From contig NZ_BHVZ01000001.1 of NCBI RefSeq assembly GCF_003865035.1, positions 1 to 64,000 on the forward strand: a stretch of 64,000 nucleotides of DNA, written 5' to 3'. The notes below the pieces were generated by a model. The model saw only the letters and a list, made by a program, of their open reading frames with translations. It did not search any database and was not told where the DNA came from. The position numbers and the translations under genes are program-made. Source of the stretch: Anaerotignum faecicola. GTDB taxonomy: Bacteria; Bacillota; Clostridia; Lachnospirales; Anaerotignaceae. This document shows, piece by piece, positions 1 through 12,500 of the stretch; the stretch's first letter is position 1; the number at the start of each line of letters is the position of its first letter.

Positions 1-1687
1 CTTCTCCCGTCGGCCTGTGGATTTTCTCCTCATCTACCTGTGTCGGTTTACGGTACGGGTACACATAACGCAATAGCGGCTTTTCTCGGCAGTGTGGATT
101 CGGAAACTTCCTTACTTTTTTTCAGTCCTCATCACGTTTCACTTACAGGAGACGGATTTGCCTATCTCCCACAGCTTTACGCTTGACCGGGTCTTTCCAT
201 TCCCCGGTTTCCCTATCCTCCTGCGTCCCCACAGTTCTGATTATGTGTAGTACAGGAATATCAACCTGTTATCCATCGACTACGACTTTCGTCCTCGCCT
301 TAGGCCCCGACTAACCCTGGGAAGATTAGCTTTACCCAGGAATCCTTAGATATTCGGCCTACATGTTTCTCACATGTATCTCGCTACTCATTCCGGCATT
401 CTCTCTCCTGTTTCGTCCACCATCGCTCTCACTTTGGCTTCGTCCTTGCAGGATGCTCCTCTACCACTCCTTACTTTGTAAGGAATCCGTAGCTTCGGTG
501 TCGTGTTTTAGCCCCGTTACATTTTCGGCGCAGGTTTTCTCGACTAGTGAGCTATTACGCACTCTTTAAATGTATGGCTGCTTCTAAGCCAACATCCTAG
601 TTGTCTATGAAATCCCACATCCTTTTCCACTTAACACGTACTTTGGGACCTTAGCTGTCGGTCTGGGCTCTTTCCCTTTTGTCCACGCGACTTATCTCAC
701 GCAGACTGACTCCCGAGGGTATCTTGACGGCATTCTTAGTTTGATATGAGTTGGTAACCTTTTTGGGCCCCGCGTCAGTTCAGTGCTTTACCTCCGTTAG
801 ACTCCAGCTCGAGGCTAGCCCTAAAGCTATTTCGAGGAGAACCAGCTATCTCCGAGTTCGATTGGAATTTCTCCGCTATCCACACCTCATCACCACGTTT
901 TTCAACACATGTGTGTTCGGTCCTCCAAAACCTTTTACGGTTCCTTCAACCTGGACATGGATAGGTCACCCGGTTTCGGGTCTACTAATACCAACTCTAC
1001 GCCCTATTCAGACTTGGTTTCCCTTCGGCTCCGATGCTTCTGACATCTTAACCTCGCTGGCATTAGTAACTCGCCGGACCGTTCTACAAAAAGTACGCCA
1101 TCAGCCCGTAGGCCTTTGACTGTTTGTAAGCACAAGGTTTCAGGTTCTCTTTCACTCCCCTCCCGGGGTCCTTTTCACCTTTCCTTCACAGTACTGCTTC
1201 ACTATCGGTCACTAGGGAGTATTTAGGCTTGGGGGGTGGTCCCCCCGGCTTCCCACAAGGTTTCTCGTGTCTCGTGGTACTCTGGATCCTGCTCGCTGCT
1301 TCAAGATTTCGTCTACCGGGCTTTCACCGTCTACGGCTGGCTTTCCCAAAACCATTCGTCTATCTCTCAGCAATGCTAATTGCAGTCCGCAACCCCGAAG
1401 AACCAGGTCCTTCGGTTTGGCCTCTTTCCCGTTCGCTCGCCGCTACTTAGGAAATCGAGTTTTCTTTCTCCTCCTACTGCTACTTAGATGTTTCAGTTCA
1501 CAGCGTTCCCTTCCATACGCTATGGATTCACATATGGATACTTGAGGTTTGCTCAAGTAGGTTTCCCCATTCAGATATCTCCGGATCGATGGCTGTTTGC
1601 GCCTCCCCGAAGCTTTTCGCAGCTTACCACGTCTTTCATCGGCTCCTAGTGCCAAGGCATTCTCCTTGTGCTCTTTCTTGCTTGACC
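1..1687 (-). rRNA. 23S ribosomal RNA, 5' portion (cut by the window's left edge)
   Basis: On the minus strand this stretch reads as the 5' half of large-subunit rRNA. It begins at about 1687 with the usual GGTCAAGC start and the helix containing GCCTTGGCACTAGGAGCCGA. The left edge falls near E. coli position 1690, so the 3' third of the gene and any 5S gene lie outside. The length seen agrees with E. coli numbering, so I see no large intervening sequence in the part present. Any protein ORFs in this region are spurious. Confidence 0.97.
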
Positions 1688-3566
<1,879 letters not shown>

Positions 3567-4143
3567 AAGTTTTGTTCCTAGCCAGTTCTTCTGGCTAACT
3601 CCGGTTTTTCTAAACCGGCAAAATCAAGTTCATTATCTCGTCAGTTCGCGTTGTCTTTTCGCTTCGCGAAAACCGCTCCATTCTTCGCTATTCAGCGCCT
3701 CCCGCAACCTTTGGTCACATGGTCGCGCTTCATAATCAGCTCAGAACTACTCTGACAGAATTGACTATGGGTTGTGTTTATTCATATCCATTGTTCAGTT
3801 TTCAAGGATCAATCTGCTTTTCAGCAGCGAAGATTATTTTATCAAATCTTCATTTTCTTGTCAAGTATTATTTTCCATACCTGATTCGATTTTGTTTGCT
3901 GTTTTTTTCGACAGCGAATGATATTTTATCAAGTATCATTCAGTTTGTCAAGCACTTTTTTATTTATTTTTCTGTGCTTGTTTTCGCTGTTTATGTCAGC
4001 GGATATCAGTATATCATCCGTAGTCCCGCTTGTCAATGTTTTTCTTTTCAAACATTCGCTGTTGACCAATGCCTATACTCTTTTTCCGACTGCTCTCGTG
4101 CAGCGACATTTATTTATTATACACGCTTAACAGAAAATGTCAA
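3567..4143 (-). promoter_or_regulatory. rRNA operon control region with four tandem sigma-A promoters
   Basis: There is no gene between 16S and the DXS-like gene's terminator. Read leftward, four strong promoters follow one another. P1 is TTGACA 4138-4143 with TATAAT 4116-4121 (16-bp spacer). P2 is TTGACA 4031-4036 with TATACT 4008-4013 (17 bp). P3 is TTGACA 3946-3951 with TAAAAT 3923-3928 (17 bp). P4 is TTGACA 3859-3864 with TAAAAT 3836-3841 (17 bp). A leader of about 270 nt follows, with the CCTTGAAAACTGAACA element near 3789-3806 and hairpins near 3580-3620. An ORF spanning this region on the plus strand is spurious. Confidence 0.85.
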
Positions 4144-4192
4144 CACTTTTTTCACCTTTTTTCGATATTTTTTCCTTTCCCTCAAAATAAGG

Positions 4193-4234
4193 AAAAGGCA
4201 GCCCTTTTCCCCTTGGAATCAAAGCTGCCTTTTT
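4193..4234 (-). terminator. Rho-independent terminator of the DXS-like gene
   Basis: AAAAGGCAGC (4193-4202) and GCTGCCTTTT (4224-4233) form a perfect 10-bp stem just past the minus-strand stop at 4250. The U-rich 3' arm fits a terminator. Confidence 0.8.
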
Positions 4235-4249
4235 ATACCTTCTTCTATG

Positions 4250-6007
4250 TTATTTCAGCACCGCCAGTATATCCTCCGCAATCTGCTCTGCAGTCAGATG
4301 GTTTTCCTTCATAACGTCTTCGGGATTGTATCTGTCAAGAAATTCCTTCCTCAAGCCGAAATTCAGCACTTTTACATCAGATTCTCCATAGAATCTTGCG
4401 ATTTTTTCACCGAAACCGCCGTCCAGAATTCCATCCTCCAGTGTGACCACAACAGAATGATGCTTTTTCAGTCCTTCCAGCAGCCCTGTATCTACCCCTG
4501 TAATATAATAAGGATTGATCACCGTTGCCTGTGTGCCCGTTTTTTCCTGCAACAAATCCGCCGCAGCCTGTCCCAGTCCATAAAACGCACCCAGACCAAT
4601 CACAGCCACCTTGCTGCCTTCCTGTGTTACTTCATATTTGTTCAGCTTACCAAAGTCCTTTGTCACAGTCTTGCCATCAGAAATCAGCTTGCCGCCCGGC
4701 AGCTTGATTGCAACAGGATGCTCTCTCTGCTCCATGCTCCAATCCAGCATAGCCAGATAATCCTCCTTTGTTACAGGCGCAAGGTAAACCAGATTCGGGA
4801 TGTTCCCCAGCATGGGAATATCCTGCAACCCCAGATGTGTCACGTCATTCATGCCATAAACAGAACCCAAGAAGGTAACAATCGTCGCGGGATTATTGTT
4901 GATGCACAGATCCTGCGAAATCTGGTCAAAGGCTCTCTGCACAAATGTGCTGTACACCCCATAAAAAGGCTTGCCGCCGTTTGCCGCAATGCCGGATGCC
5001 AATGCAACCGCCGTTTCCTCCGCAATCCCAACATCCACAAACTGCTTCCCTGCTTCTTCGCGTTTGCTCTTGGTAAAGCCCATAACCCCAGGTGTACCGG
5101 AGGTAATCGCAACCACGGAAGGGTCTTTTTTCATCTTATCCAGCAAATACTTGCAAGTAATTTCTTCATAACCTTCCTCGCCGCCGGCATATAAGGGCTT
5201 CCCTGTTTCAATGTCAAAGGGGCCGCTGAAATGCCAACGCTCCTTGTTTTGCTCCGCAGGCGCGTAGCCCTTCCCTTTCAGTGTATTGATATGCACCACA
5301 ACAGGCTTTTTGCTGTCCTTCACCTGCTTGAACGCATCAATCAGCGCCGCTGTGTCATTTCCCTTATCTACATAAATATAATCCAGACCAAATGCCTTGA
5401 ACAAATTGCACTCTGCCTGTCCGCTTGTTTCTCGCAGCAGTTTTAGATTCTGATACAGACCACCATGATTTTCCGCGATGGACATATCATTATCATTTAC
5501 CACAATAATAAAATTGCTGTCCAGCTCTGCCGCATAATCCAGACCCTCCAGTGCTTCGCCGCCGCTCAGAGAGCCGTCACCGATCACTGCGATTACATTG
5601 CCGTCCTCGCCCTTCAGGTCTCTTGCCTTTGCAAGCCCTGCCGCCAGACTAACAGATGTGGACGTATGCCCTACCGTAAAGAAATCATGCTCGCTTTCGT
5701 GCGGATTGCTGTAGCCGGATACGTCATCATATTTTTCTTCATACAGATACGCATCCTTTCTGCCTGTCAGCATCTTGTGCGGATAGCTCTGATGAGATAC
5801 GTCATAAACAATTTTATCCTTCGGGGAATCAAATACATAATGCAGTGCAATCGTTGCCTCTACCATACCAAAGTTAGGGCCAAAATGACCACCATGCTTG
5901 CTTGCTCGAATCAAAAGTGCATGGCGCATTTCTTCCGCCAATACAGGTAATTGCTCCAAAGTCAGTTTTTTCACATCCTCCGGTCCTTGCATATTTTCAA
6001 TATACAT
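4250..6007 (-). CDS. 1-deoxy-D-xylulose-5-phosphate synthase-like transketolase-family enzyme
   Basis: This is a 585-residue thiamine-diphosphate enzyme of the DXS group. DXS condenses pyruvate and glyceraldehyde-3-phosphate to DXP, precursor of isoprenoids, thiamine and pyridoxal. The DXS signature SHQSYPHKMLTGR is at about 71-83, GHTSTS at 113-118, and the ThDP motif GDG (143-145) runs to NDN (171-173). The pyrimidine-binding and C-terminal transketolase domains follow. It is shorter than usual DXS (about 620 residues) and differs at several positions normally constant (SHQ for GHQ, GDGSLSGGEALEG for GDGALTGGMAFEA). It may therefore be a paralogue of the divergent DXS subfamily, not the housekeeping enzyme. 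The ATG at 6007 has AAGGA close upstream. It is a single-gene unit with its own terminator and an unusual promoter. Confidence 0.82.
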   Translation of the reverse strand: MYIENMQGPEDVKKLTLEQLPVLAEEMRHALLIRASKHGGHFGPNFGMVEATIALHYVFDSPKDKIVYDVSHQSYPHKMLTGRKDAYLYEEKYDDVSGYSNPHESEHDFFTVGHTSTSVSLAAGLAKARDLKGEDGNVIAVIGDGSLSGGEALEGLDYAAELDSNFIIVVNDNDMSIAENHGGLYQNLKLLRETSGQAECNLFKAFGLDYIYVDKGNDTAALIDAFKQVKDSKKPVVVHINTLKGKGYAPAEQNKERWHFSGPFDIETGKPLYAGGEEGYEEITCKYLLDKMKKDPSVVAITSGTPGVMGFTKSKREEAGKQFVDVGIAEETAVALASGIAANGGKPFYGVYSTFVQRAFDQISQDLCINNNPATIVTFLGSVYGMNDVTHLGLQDIPMLGNIPNLVYLAPVTKEDYLAMLDWSMEQREHPVAIKLPGGKLISDGKTVTKDFGKLNKYEVTQEGSKVAVIGLGAFYGLGQAAADLLQEKTGTQATVINPYYITGVDTGLLEGLKKHHSVVVTLEDGILDGGFGEKIARFYGESDVKVLNFGLRKEFLDRYNPEDVMKENHLTAEQIAEDILAVLK

Positions 6008-6051
6008 CGTTCCTTACACTCCCTTTCTCGTTCTTCCTTTTTACATTTCCT

Positions 6052-6082
6052 ATCATACTCCCTAAAGCTAACTTTAGGTCAA
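6052..6082 (-). promoter_or_regulatory. MerR-type promoter of the DXS-like gene (19-bp spacer with palindrome)
   Basis: The -35 TTGACC (6077-6082) and -10 TATGAT (6052-6057) are separated by 19 bp, longer than the 17 bp optimal for sigma-A. The spacer holds a palindrome, CCTAAAG-CTAA-CTTTAGG (6061-6078). An overlong spacer with a centred palindrome is the hallmark of promoters activated by MerR-family regulators, which untwist the DNA. No MerR-family gene lies in the window. Confidence 0.7.
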
Positions 6083-6118
6083 TAGGGGAATTCAAATTTT
6101 TTTAAAAAATTTTCTATA

Positions 6119-6154
6119 TAAAAAATCAGCCGAAACCTCGTCCCGACTGATTTT
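6119..6154 (-). terminator. Terminator after the MetE-like gene
   Basis: On the minus strand AAATCAGTCG and CGGCTGATTT pair (one G-U) and are followed by a U run. The hairpin lies between the methyltransferase stop at 6214 and the DXS-like promoter. Confidence 0.75.
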
Positions 6155-6213
6155 ATTTTTACCATATTTTATTTTCAAAAACCCGTTTTCGACTTAGGGA
6201 TGGGCAACCACCC

Positions 6214-7332
6214 TTATTTCCCCCAAACCTCTTCGGCAATTTCCTTTACCAGCTTCAGCTTTGCCCACTGTTCTTCTTCTGTCAGCTTATTGCCGATTTC
6301 GCAGGATGCAAAACCACACTGGGGGCTCAGACACAATCTGTCAAGCGGAATGTATTTCGCCGCTTCATGGATTCTTGCAATAATTCTTTCCTTTTCCTCC
6401 AGTTCAGGGGTTTTGGTTGTAATCAGACCAAGCACAACCTTCTTGTCTGCGGAAACCTTTGCAAGCGGTGCAAAACCGCCGGATCTCTCATCATCATATT
6501 CCAGAAAAAGCGCATTTACGTTTTCCTTTGCGAATACATAATCTGCCACGGAATCATACGGGCCGCTTGTAAAATATGTAGAATGATAATTCCCTCTGCA
6601 GATGTGGGAGTTGATTATCATATCTGCAGGCTTTCCTTCCAGTGCAAGGTTATTCACTGCAAGCAGCTGCGCCTTCACATCATTCAAATCAATGCCAAGC
6701 GCCTGATACCTCTGTTCTGCCGCGTCCCCTACGATAGCACCCCATGTGCAGTCATCAAACTGCAGATTGCGGCAGCCTGCATCGTAGAACTGCTGAATCA
6801 CATCCTGATATGCCTTGCCAATATCCTGAATCAGCTCCTCGTTTGTTGCATAAATCTTTCTTGTTCTTTCGTAGTTTGCAGGCACAATCATCTGTTGGAA
6901 GGTCTGCGCAGGTGCGGGAATGGTATATTTGGCAACTGTGTTTTCATCCTCAAACTGTTTCAAAAATTTGAAATATTCCACAAAAGGATGTGCCTTCGCC
7001 TTAATCTTTCCTACCAGATAGGTGTCCTCCAGCAATGCCAGCTCAGCGTCAAACTGCACGCCGTTGCCTGTGTCCTCATGTGCAACGCCTTCAAAGCCCC
7101 ACATGAAATCCAGATGCCAGAAAGCTCTTCTGAACTCCCCGTCTGTAATCACATGGTAGCCCAGCTCCTTCTGCTTTGCCACAACCTTTGCAACCTCTTC
7201 CTCCGCAACCCGATCAAATGCCTCCTTGCTGATTTCTCCTGCCTGATATGCCGCCTTTGCGTCCTTCAACGCCTGCGGTCTTAAAAAGCTGCCTACAAAA
7301 TCATATCTGAAGGGTGTCTGTAAATTGCTCAT
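6214..7332 (-). CDS. MetE C-terminal-like methyltransferase (YxjG/YxjH type)
   Basis: A 372-residue cytoplasmic protein of the cobalamin-independent methionine synthase fold, holding only the catalytic barrel. Family members transfer a methyl group to homocysteine or a related thiol using zinc. The expected zinc ligands are visible: HIC in INSHICRGN (about 240-248) and the Cys in CGFASCEIG (about 338-346). DGEFRR near 64-69 matches the family's N-terminal signature. It is half the length of full MetE, as normal for YxjG/YxjH proteins, whose methyl donor is less certain. B. subtilis yxjG/yxjH have an upstream SAM riboswitch; the 126-base gap here is too short and lacks S-box motifs. Transcription probably starts from the promoter at 7399-7427. 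Confidence 0.85.
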   Translation of the reverse strand: MSNLQTPFRYDFVGSFLRPQALKDAKAAYQAGEISKEAFDRVAEEEVAKVVAKQKELGYHVITDGEFRRAFWHLDFMWGFEGVAHEDTGNGVQFDAELALLEDTYLVGKIKAKAHPFVEYFKFLKQFEDENTVAKYTIPAPAQTFQQMIVPANYERTRKIYATNEELIQDIGKAYQDVIQQFYDAGCRNLQFDDCTWGAIVGDAAEQRYQALGIDLNDVKAQLLAVNNLALEGKPADMIINSHICRGNYHSTYFTSGPYDSVADYVFAKENVNALFLEYDDERSGGFAPLAKVSADKKVVLGLITTKTPELEEKERIIARIHEAAKYIPLDRLCLSPQCGFASCEIGNKLTEEEQWAKLKLVKEIAEEVWGK

Positions 7333-7398
7333 TCTTCTTCACTCCGTTTCTTTGTCTTTTGTAAGTGTTAAAAAAATTTTTAATGCATTTTTTTGAAT

Positions 7399-7427
7399 AC
7401 TATAGCAAGCATTGTCCGGTAAGTCAA
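7399..7427 (-). promoter_or_regulatory. Sigma-A promoter of the MetE-like gene
   Basis: TTGACT (7422-7427), a 17-bp spacer and TATAGT (7399-7404) on the minus strand lie about 65 bases upstream of the start codon. Confidence 0.75.
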
Positions 7428-7458
7428 CCCTAATTTTATCTGTTTTCTACTTTATTTT

Positions 7459-8820
7459 TTAGTTCTTAAAGCTGTGGATGGGTGCAGGGATTCTGCCGCC
7501 TCTTGCCACAAATTTTTCACAGCTGAAACGATTTACAGGAATGATAGGTGCATAGCCCAGCAAACCGCCGAATTCCACGCTTTCGCCTTCCTTTCTGCCG
7601 ATCACGGGAATCAGACGCACCGCCGTTGTCTTGTTGTTCACCATACCAATCGCTGCTTCATCCGCAATAATACCGGAAAGTGTTGCCGCAGAGGTATCTC
7701 CGGGCAGAGCAATCATATCCAGACCAACGGAACATACGCAGGTCATCGCTTCGAGCTTTTCCAATGTCAATGCACCCTTTTCGCAGGCATCAATCATCCC
7801 ATGATCCTCGCTGACGGGAATAAATGCACCGCTCAGACCGCCAACATAAGAGGATGCCATGACGCCGCCCTTTTTCACGTTGTCATTCAGAAGTGCCAGT
7901 GCTGCCGTTGTGCCGGGTGCGCCTGCTTCCTCCAGACCCATTTCCTGGAAGATTTCCGCAATGCTGTCCCCAACCGCAGGGGTCGGTGCCAGAGAAAGGT
8001 CAATGATACCAAAGGGTGTATCCAATCTCTTTGCCGCTTCCTTCGCAATCAGCTGACCCACACGGGTAATCTTGAAGGCTGTCCGCTTTACGGTTTCGCA
8101 TACGGTTTCAAAGTCAGCCCCTCTGACCTCCTCCAGCGCACGTTTTACCACGCCGGGGCCGCTGACACCGACATTGATACAGCGGTCTGCCTCCCCAACG
8201 CCATGGAATGCGCCTGCCATAAAGGGGTTGTCCTCTACTGCATTGCAAAATACAACTAGCTTCGCACAGCCGATACATTCGTTGTCCTTCGTGCGTTCCG
8301 CTGTTTCCACAATAATCTCGCCCATCTTCTTCACTGCGTCCATGTTCAGCCCATTTCTGGAAGTCCCGATGTTCACAGAAGCACAGACTCTTTCTGTCAC
8401 TGCCAGTGCCTCCGGAATGGAATCAATCAAGATTTTATCACTTTCGGTATAGCCCTTCTGCACCAGCGCGGAAAAACCGCCGATGAAGTTTACGCCAACC
8501 TCCTGTGCAGCCTTGTCCAGTGTCTGAGCAATGCTCACATAGGAATCCGCATTTTTGCAGCCTGCCGCCGCAATCGCGATGGGTGTTACGGAAATTCTCT
8601 TGTTCACCACGGGCACACCGTATTCCTTCGCCAGCTCATCCCCAACCTTCACCAGATCCTTTGCGTAGGTTGTGATTTTTTTGTATACCTTTTCATTAAA
8701 TTTATTGATATCTGCATCTGCGCAATCCAACAGACTAATGCCCATCGTAATGGTTCTGACATCCAGATTCATGTCAGAAATCATGCTGTTGGTCTCCAGA
8801 ATTTCATTCCTTGTAATCAT
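7459..8820 (-). CDS. UPF0210 / DUF711 family protein (PFL family)
   Basis: A 453-residue protein matching the conserved UPF0210 (DUF711) family from N terminus ([14 protein letters not shown]) to C terminus ([11 protein letters not shown]). The family is widespread in Firmicutes and archaea. Its structure resembles the glycyl-radical (pyruvate formate-lyase) barrel, but no catalytic activity is established to my knowledge, and no glycyl-radical loop is visible. It follows the ACT-domain gene by about 14 bases, a pairing conserved in many genomes. This suggests a shared pathway, perhaps amino-acid-responsive, but the function is unknown. Confidence 0.88.
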   Translation of the reverse strand: MITRNEILETNSMISDMNLDVRTITMGISLLDCADADINKFNEKVYKKITTYAKDLVKVGDELAKEYGVPVVNKRISVTPIAIAAAGCKNADSYVSIAQTLDKAAQEVGVNFIGGFSALVQKGYTESDKILIDSIPEALAVTERVCASVNIGTSRNGLNMDAVKKMGEIIVETAERTKDNECIGCAKLVVFCNAVEDNPFMAGAFHGVGEADRCINVGVSGPGVVKRALEEVRGADFETVCETVKRTAFKITRVGQLIAKEAAKRLDTPFGIIDLSLAPTPAVGDSIAEIFQEMGLEEAGAPGTTAALALLNDNVKKGGVMASSYVGGLSGAFIPVSEDHGMIDACEKGALTLEKLEAMTCVCSVGLDMIALPGDTSAATLSGIIADEAAIGMVNNKTTAVRLIPVIGRKEGESVEFGGLLGYAPIIPVNRFSCEKFVARGGRIPAPIHSFKN

Positions 8821-8834
8821 TCTCGCAGCCTCCC

Positions 8835-9107
8835 TTAAATGCGGTGCATCGCATCAAAAATCTCTGTATGCTGAATTTTGATTTTCATCCCAAGCTCTTC
8901 CCCGACTGCATACAGCTTTTCGGCTGTTTCATCAAATGTATCCTTCGCCTCGGTGATATCAACCACCATCACCATATTAAAATACCCCCCAACAATGGTC
9001 TGGGAAATATCAAGGATATTGATATTTGTTTCTGCCAGAACACCACAAATCTTTGCTGTAATGCCCACCTTATCCTGACCAAGTACCGTTACCACTGCTT
9101 TTTTCAT
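8835..9107 (-). CDS. ACT domain-containing protein (UPF0237)
   Basis: A 90-residue stand-alone ACT-domain protein. ACT domains bind amino acids and act as regulatory modules; this one has the typical opening [21 protein letters not shown] with conserved Gly and the [10 protein letters not shown] strand. I chose the ATG at 9107 because AAGGAGG lies a few bases upstream and the domain begins there. A longer in-frame ORF to 9344 adds residues unlike the family. It is probably transcribed with the UPF0210 gene downstream. The sensed ligand cannot be told from the sequence. Confidence 0.88.
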   Translation of the reverse strand: MKKAVVTVLGQDKVGITAKICGVLAETNINILDISQTIVGGYFNMVMVVDITEAKDTFDETAEKLYAVGEELGMKIKIQHTEIFDAMHRI

Positions 9108-9528
9108 TCTGATTGTCCTCCTTTTTTCTGAGAATGGTTCTTCCATCTTACTGAGAACTCCCCCGAAATTCAATAGACAAATGTCCCTATAAAAGGGACG
9201 CATTTCCATTATATTCTTACAATTTGTATGCAAAATTTTCGTATGCTGACCTTTTCTCCAAAGCTTCCCTAAAAAACAAGTTGTTTTTGCAGATTTTGCA
9301 CAAACCAAACTGTAATTTTTTGCAGAAAACACACTTTTTTTCATGCGTTTTCAACAGTTTTCATTGAAAAAAATACAATTTTCCATTCTATAAGAAAGCT
9401 GATTGCCCCCATAAGCAGAAAAAAACACTCATTATGCAAAATCGTGCTATAATAGAAGCGTATGAAACAATAAAGAAGAAGCAAAAGCAACAACACCTTG
9501 TTTATTATCCACAAAAGGAGGAGTTCCT
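9108..9528. promoter_or_regulatory. Divergent intergenic region between ACT gene and carB
   Basis: These 421 bases contain no convincing gene. For the minus-strand ACT gene there is a TATAAT at 9208-9213 with a poor -35. A palindrome, GTCCCT-ATAAA-AGGGAC (9183-9199), sits around the expected start point and could be an operator. For carB there is a good promoter, TTGAAA 9365-9370 with TATAAG 9389-9394 (18-bp spacer). A second TATAAT is at 9448-9453, nearer the gene. The carB ribosome binding site AAGGAGG is at about 9515-9521. Confidence 0.6.
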
Positions 9529-12500
9529 GTGAAACAAAAGAAGGATATCAAGAAAGTTCTGATTATCGGCTCCGGCCCCATCATCATCGGGCAGGCGTGT
9601 GAATTCGACTACTCCGGCACACAGGCGTGTAAGGCGCTGCGTAAGCTGGGCTACGAAATCGTTCTGGTCAATTCCAACCCCGCAACCATCATGACAGACC
9701 CCGAAATCGCCGATGCAACCTATATCGAACCCTTGAATATCAACCGTCTGGAACAGATTATTGCAAAAGAACGTCCCGATGCTCTGCTGCCCAATCTCGG
9801 CGGTCAGTCCGGTCTGAATCTTTGCTCTGAGCTTTCCAAGGCCGGTATTTTAGACAAATATAATGTAGAAGTCATCGGTGTACAGGTTGATGCCATCGAG
9901 CGTGGCGAAGACCGTATCGAATTCAAAAAAACCATGGACAGCCTTGGCATTGAGATGGCAAGAAGTGAGGTTGCCTATTCCGTAGACGAAGCCCTTGCCA
10001 TTGCCGATAAGCTGGGCTATCCCGTTGTTCTGCGTCCCGCTTATACCATGGGCGGCACAGGCGGCGGTCTGGTTTATAACGTAGATGAACTGAAAACCGT
10101 ATGCACACGCGGTCTGCAGGCTTCCCTCGTTGGTCAGGTTCTGGTAGAGGAATCTATTCTCGGCTGGGAAGAGCTGGAATTGGAGGTTGTGCGTGATGCC
10201 AAAGGCAATATGATTACCGTATGCTTTATTGAAAATATCGATCCCCTTGGTGTGCATACCGGTGATTCCTTCTGCTCCGCTCCCATGCTGACTATTTCCG
10301 AGGAGGTACAGAAGCGTTTGCAGGAAAAATCCTATAAGATTGTCGATTCCGTACAGGTAATCGGCGGCACAAACGTACAGTGGGCGCATGACCCCGAAAC
10401 AGACAGAGATATCATCATCGAAATCAACCCCAGAACCTCCCGTTCCTCCGCACTGGCTTCCAAGGCAACCGGCTTCCCCATTGCTCTGGTTTCCGCCATG
10501 CTTGCAACAGGGCTGACTCTGAAGGATATCCCCTGCGGTAAATACGGCACACTGGATAAATATGTTCCCGATGGCGATTATGTTGTTATCAAATTCGCAC
10601 GCTGGGCATTTGAAAAATTCAAAGGCGTAGAGGATAAGCTGGGTACCCAGATGCGCGCAGTCGGCGAGGTTATGAGTATCGGTAAGAATTATAAAGAAGC
10701 CTTCCAGAAAGCCATCCGTTCTCTGGAAACAGGTCGCTATGGTCTGGGGCATGCAAAGGATTTTGATAAAAAATCCAAGGAAGAACTTTTGAAAATGCTG
10801 GTTCCTCCCTCCAGTGAACGCCATTTCATCATGTATGAAGCACTGCGAAAGGGCGCAACCGTAGAAGAAATCCATGAGCTGACAAAGGTAAAGGCATGGT
10901 TCATCAATCAGATGAAGGAGCTGGTTGAGGAGGAGGAAGTCCTTCTGGCAAACAAAGGAAAGCTGCCTGCGGATGATGTACTGATTGCCGCAAAGAAGGA
11001 TGGCTTCTCCGATAAATATCTGAGCCAACTTCTGGAAATCGATGAAGCAGAAATCAGAAACAAGCGCATCGCGTTGGGTCTGGAGGAGGCTTGGGAGCCC
11101 GTTCATGTCAGCGGCACACAGGATAAGGCGTATTACTACTCCACCTATAATGCAGAAGACAAAAACCCCGTCAGCACAGAAAAACCCAAGGTTATGATTC
11201 TGGGCGGCGGCCCCAACAGAATCGGGCAGGGTATTGAATTTGACTACTGCTGCGTACATGCTTCTCTGGCGTTGAAGCAGCTTGGTTTTGAAACAATTAT
11301 CGTAAACTGCAACCCCGAAACCGTTTCCACAGACTATGACACCTCCGATAAGCTTTACTTTGAACCTCTGACACTGGAAGATGTGCTGAGCATTTATAAA
11401 AAAGAAAAGCCCGTTGGCGTTATCGCGCAGTTCGGCGGTCAGACTCCTCTGAATCTGGCGGCTGATTTGGAAAAGAACGGCGTAAAAATTCTGGGGACTC
11501 CTCCTGCTGTGATCGACCTGGCAGAAGACAGAGACCACTTCCGCGCAATGATGGATAAGCTGGGTATTCCCATGCCTGAATCCGGCATGGCAGTTACGGT
11601 TGCGGATGCCCTTCATATCGCAGAAAAAATCGGCTATCCCGTTATGGTTCGCCCCTCCTATGTTCTGGGCGGCCGCGGTATGGAAGTCGTGTATGACCCC
11701 GAAAATCTGACTAAATACATGGATGCCGCTGTTGGCGTAACCCCCGACAGACCCATTCTGATTGACCGTTTCCTGAATCACGCAATGGAATGTGAAGCAG
11801 ATGCTATCAGTGACGGCACACATGCCTTCGTTCCTGCCGTTATGGAGCATATCGAGCTTGCAGGCGTACACTCCGGTGACTCCGCATGTATCATTCCTTC
11901 CAGACATATTTCTGAAAAGAATGTCAAAACCATCAAGGAATACACCCGAAAAATCGCAGAGGAAATGGGCGTTAAGGGTCTGATGAATATGCAGTATGCC
12001 ATCGAAAACGATAAGGTATATGTGCTGGAGGCGAACCCCAGAGCATCCCGTACCGTTCCTCTGGTTTCCAAGGTCTGCAACATCCGCATGGTTCCTCTGG
12101 CAATCGATATCGTCACAAGCGAGCTGACAGGCAGACCCTCTCCCGTACCCGGTCTGAAGGAAAAGAATATTCCTTACTACGGCGTGAAGGAATCCGTATT
12201 CCCCTTCAATATGTTCCAGGAGGTTGACCCTGTTCTGGGACCCGAAATGCGCTCCACAGGCGAGGTGCTTGGGCTTTCCGAATTCTACGGCGAAGCCTTC
12301 TTCAAGGCACAGGAGGCAACACAGACAAAGCTGCCCATGAGCGGCACCGTGCTGATTTCCGTCTGCGATAAGGATAAGGCAGAGCTGCCGGAGGTGGCAA
12401 AGGGCTTTGCAGATGCAGGCTTCCATATCCTCGCAACAAAAGGCACCCAGAAGGTTCTGGCAGATGCAGGCATTGTTTCCGAGTTCGTCTATAAGCTGAG

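Noticed and set aside
3719..5194. 491-codon plus-strand ORF over the rRNA promoter region and the end of the DXS-like gene
   Set aside because: It runs antisense through a well-supported gene and a promoter array, is Cys/Phe/His-rich in the way of antisense shadows, and has no ribosome binding site.
7333..7458. Possible SAM riboswitch before the MetE-like gene
   Set aside because: The gap is 126 bases, the promoter occupies its distal third, and no S-box conserved sequence or terminator stem is present.
8835..9344. 169-residue version of the ACT protein
   Set aside because: The added 79 residues cover the promoter and palindrome and do not resemble any ACT-family extension; the ATG at 9107 has an ideal ribosome binding site.
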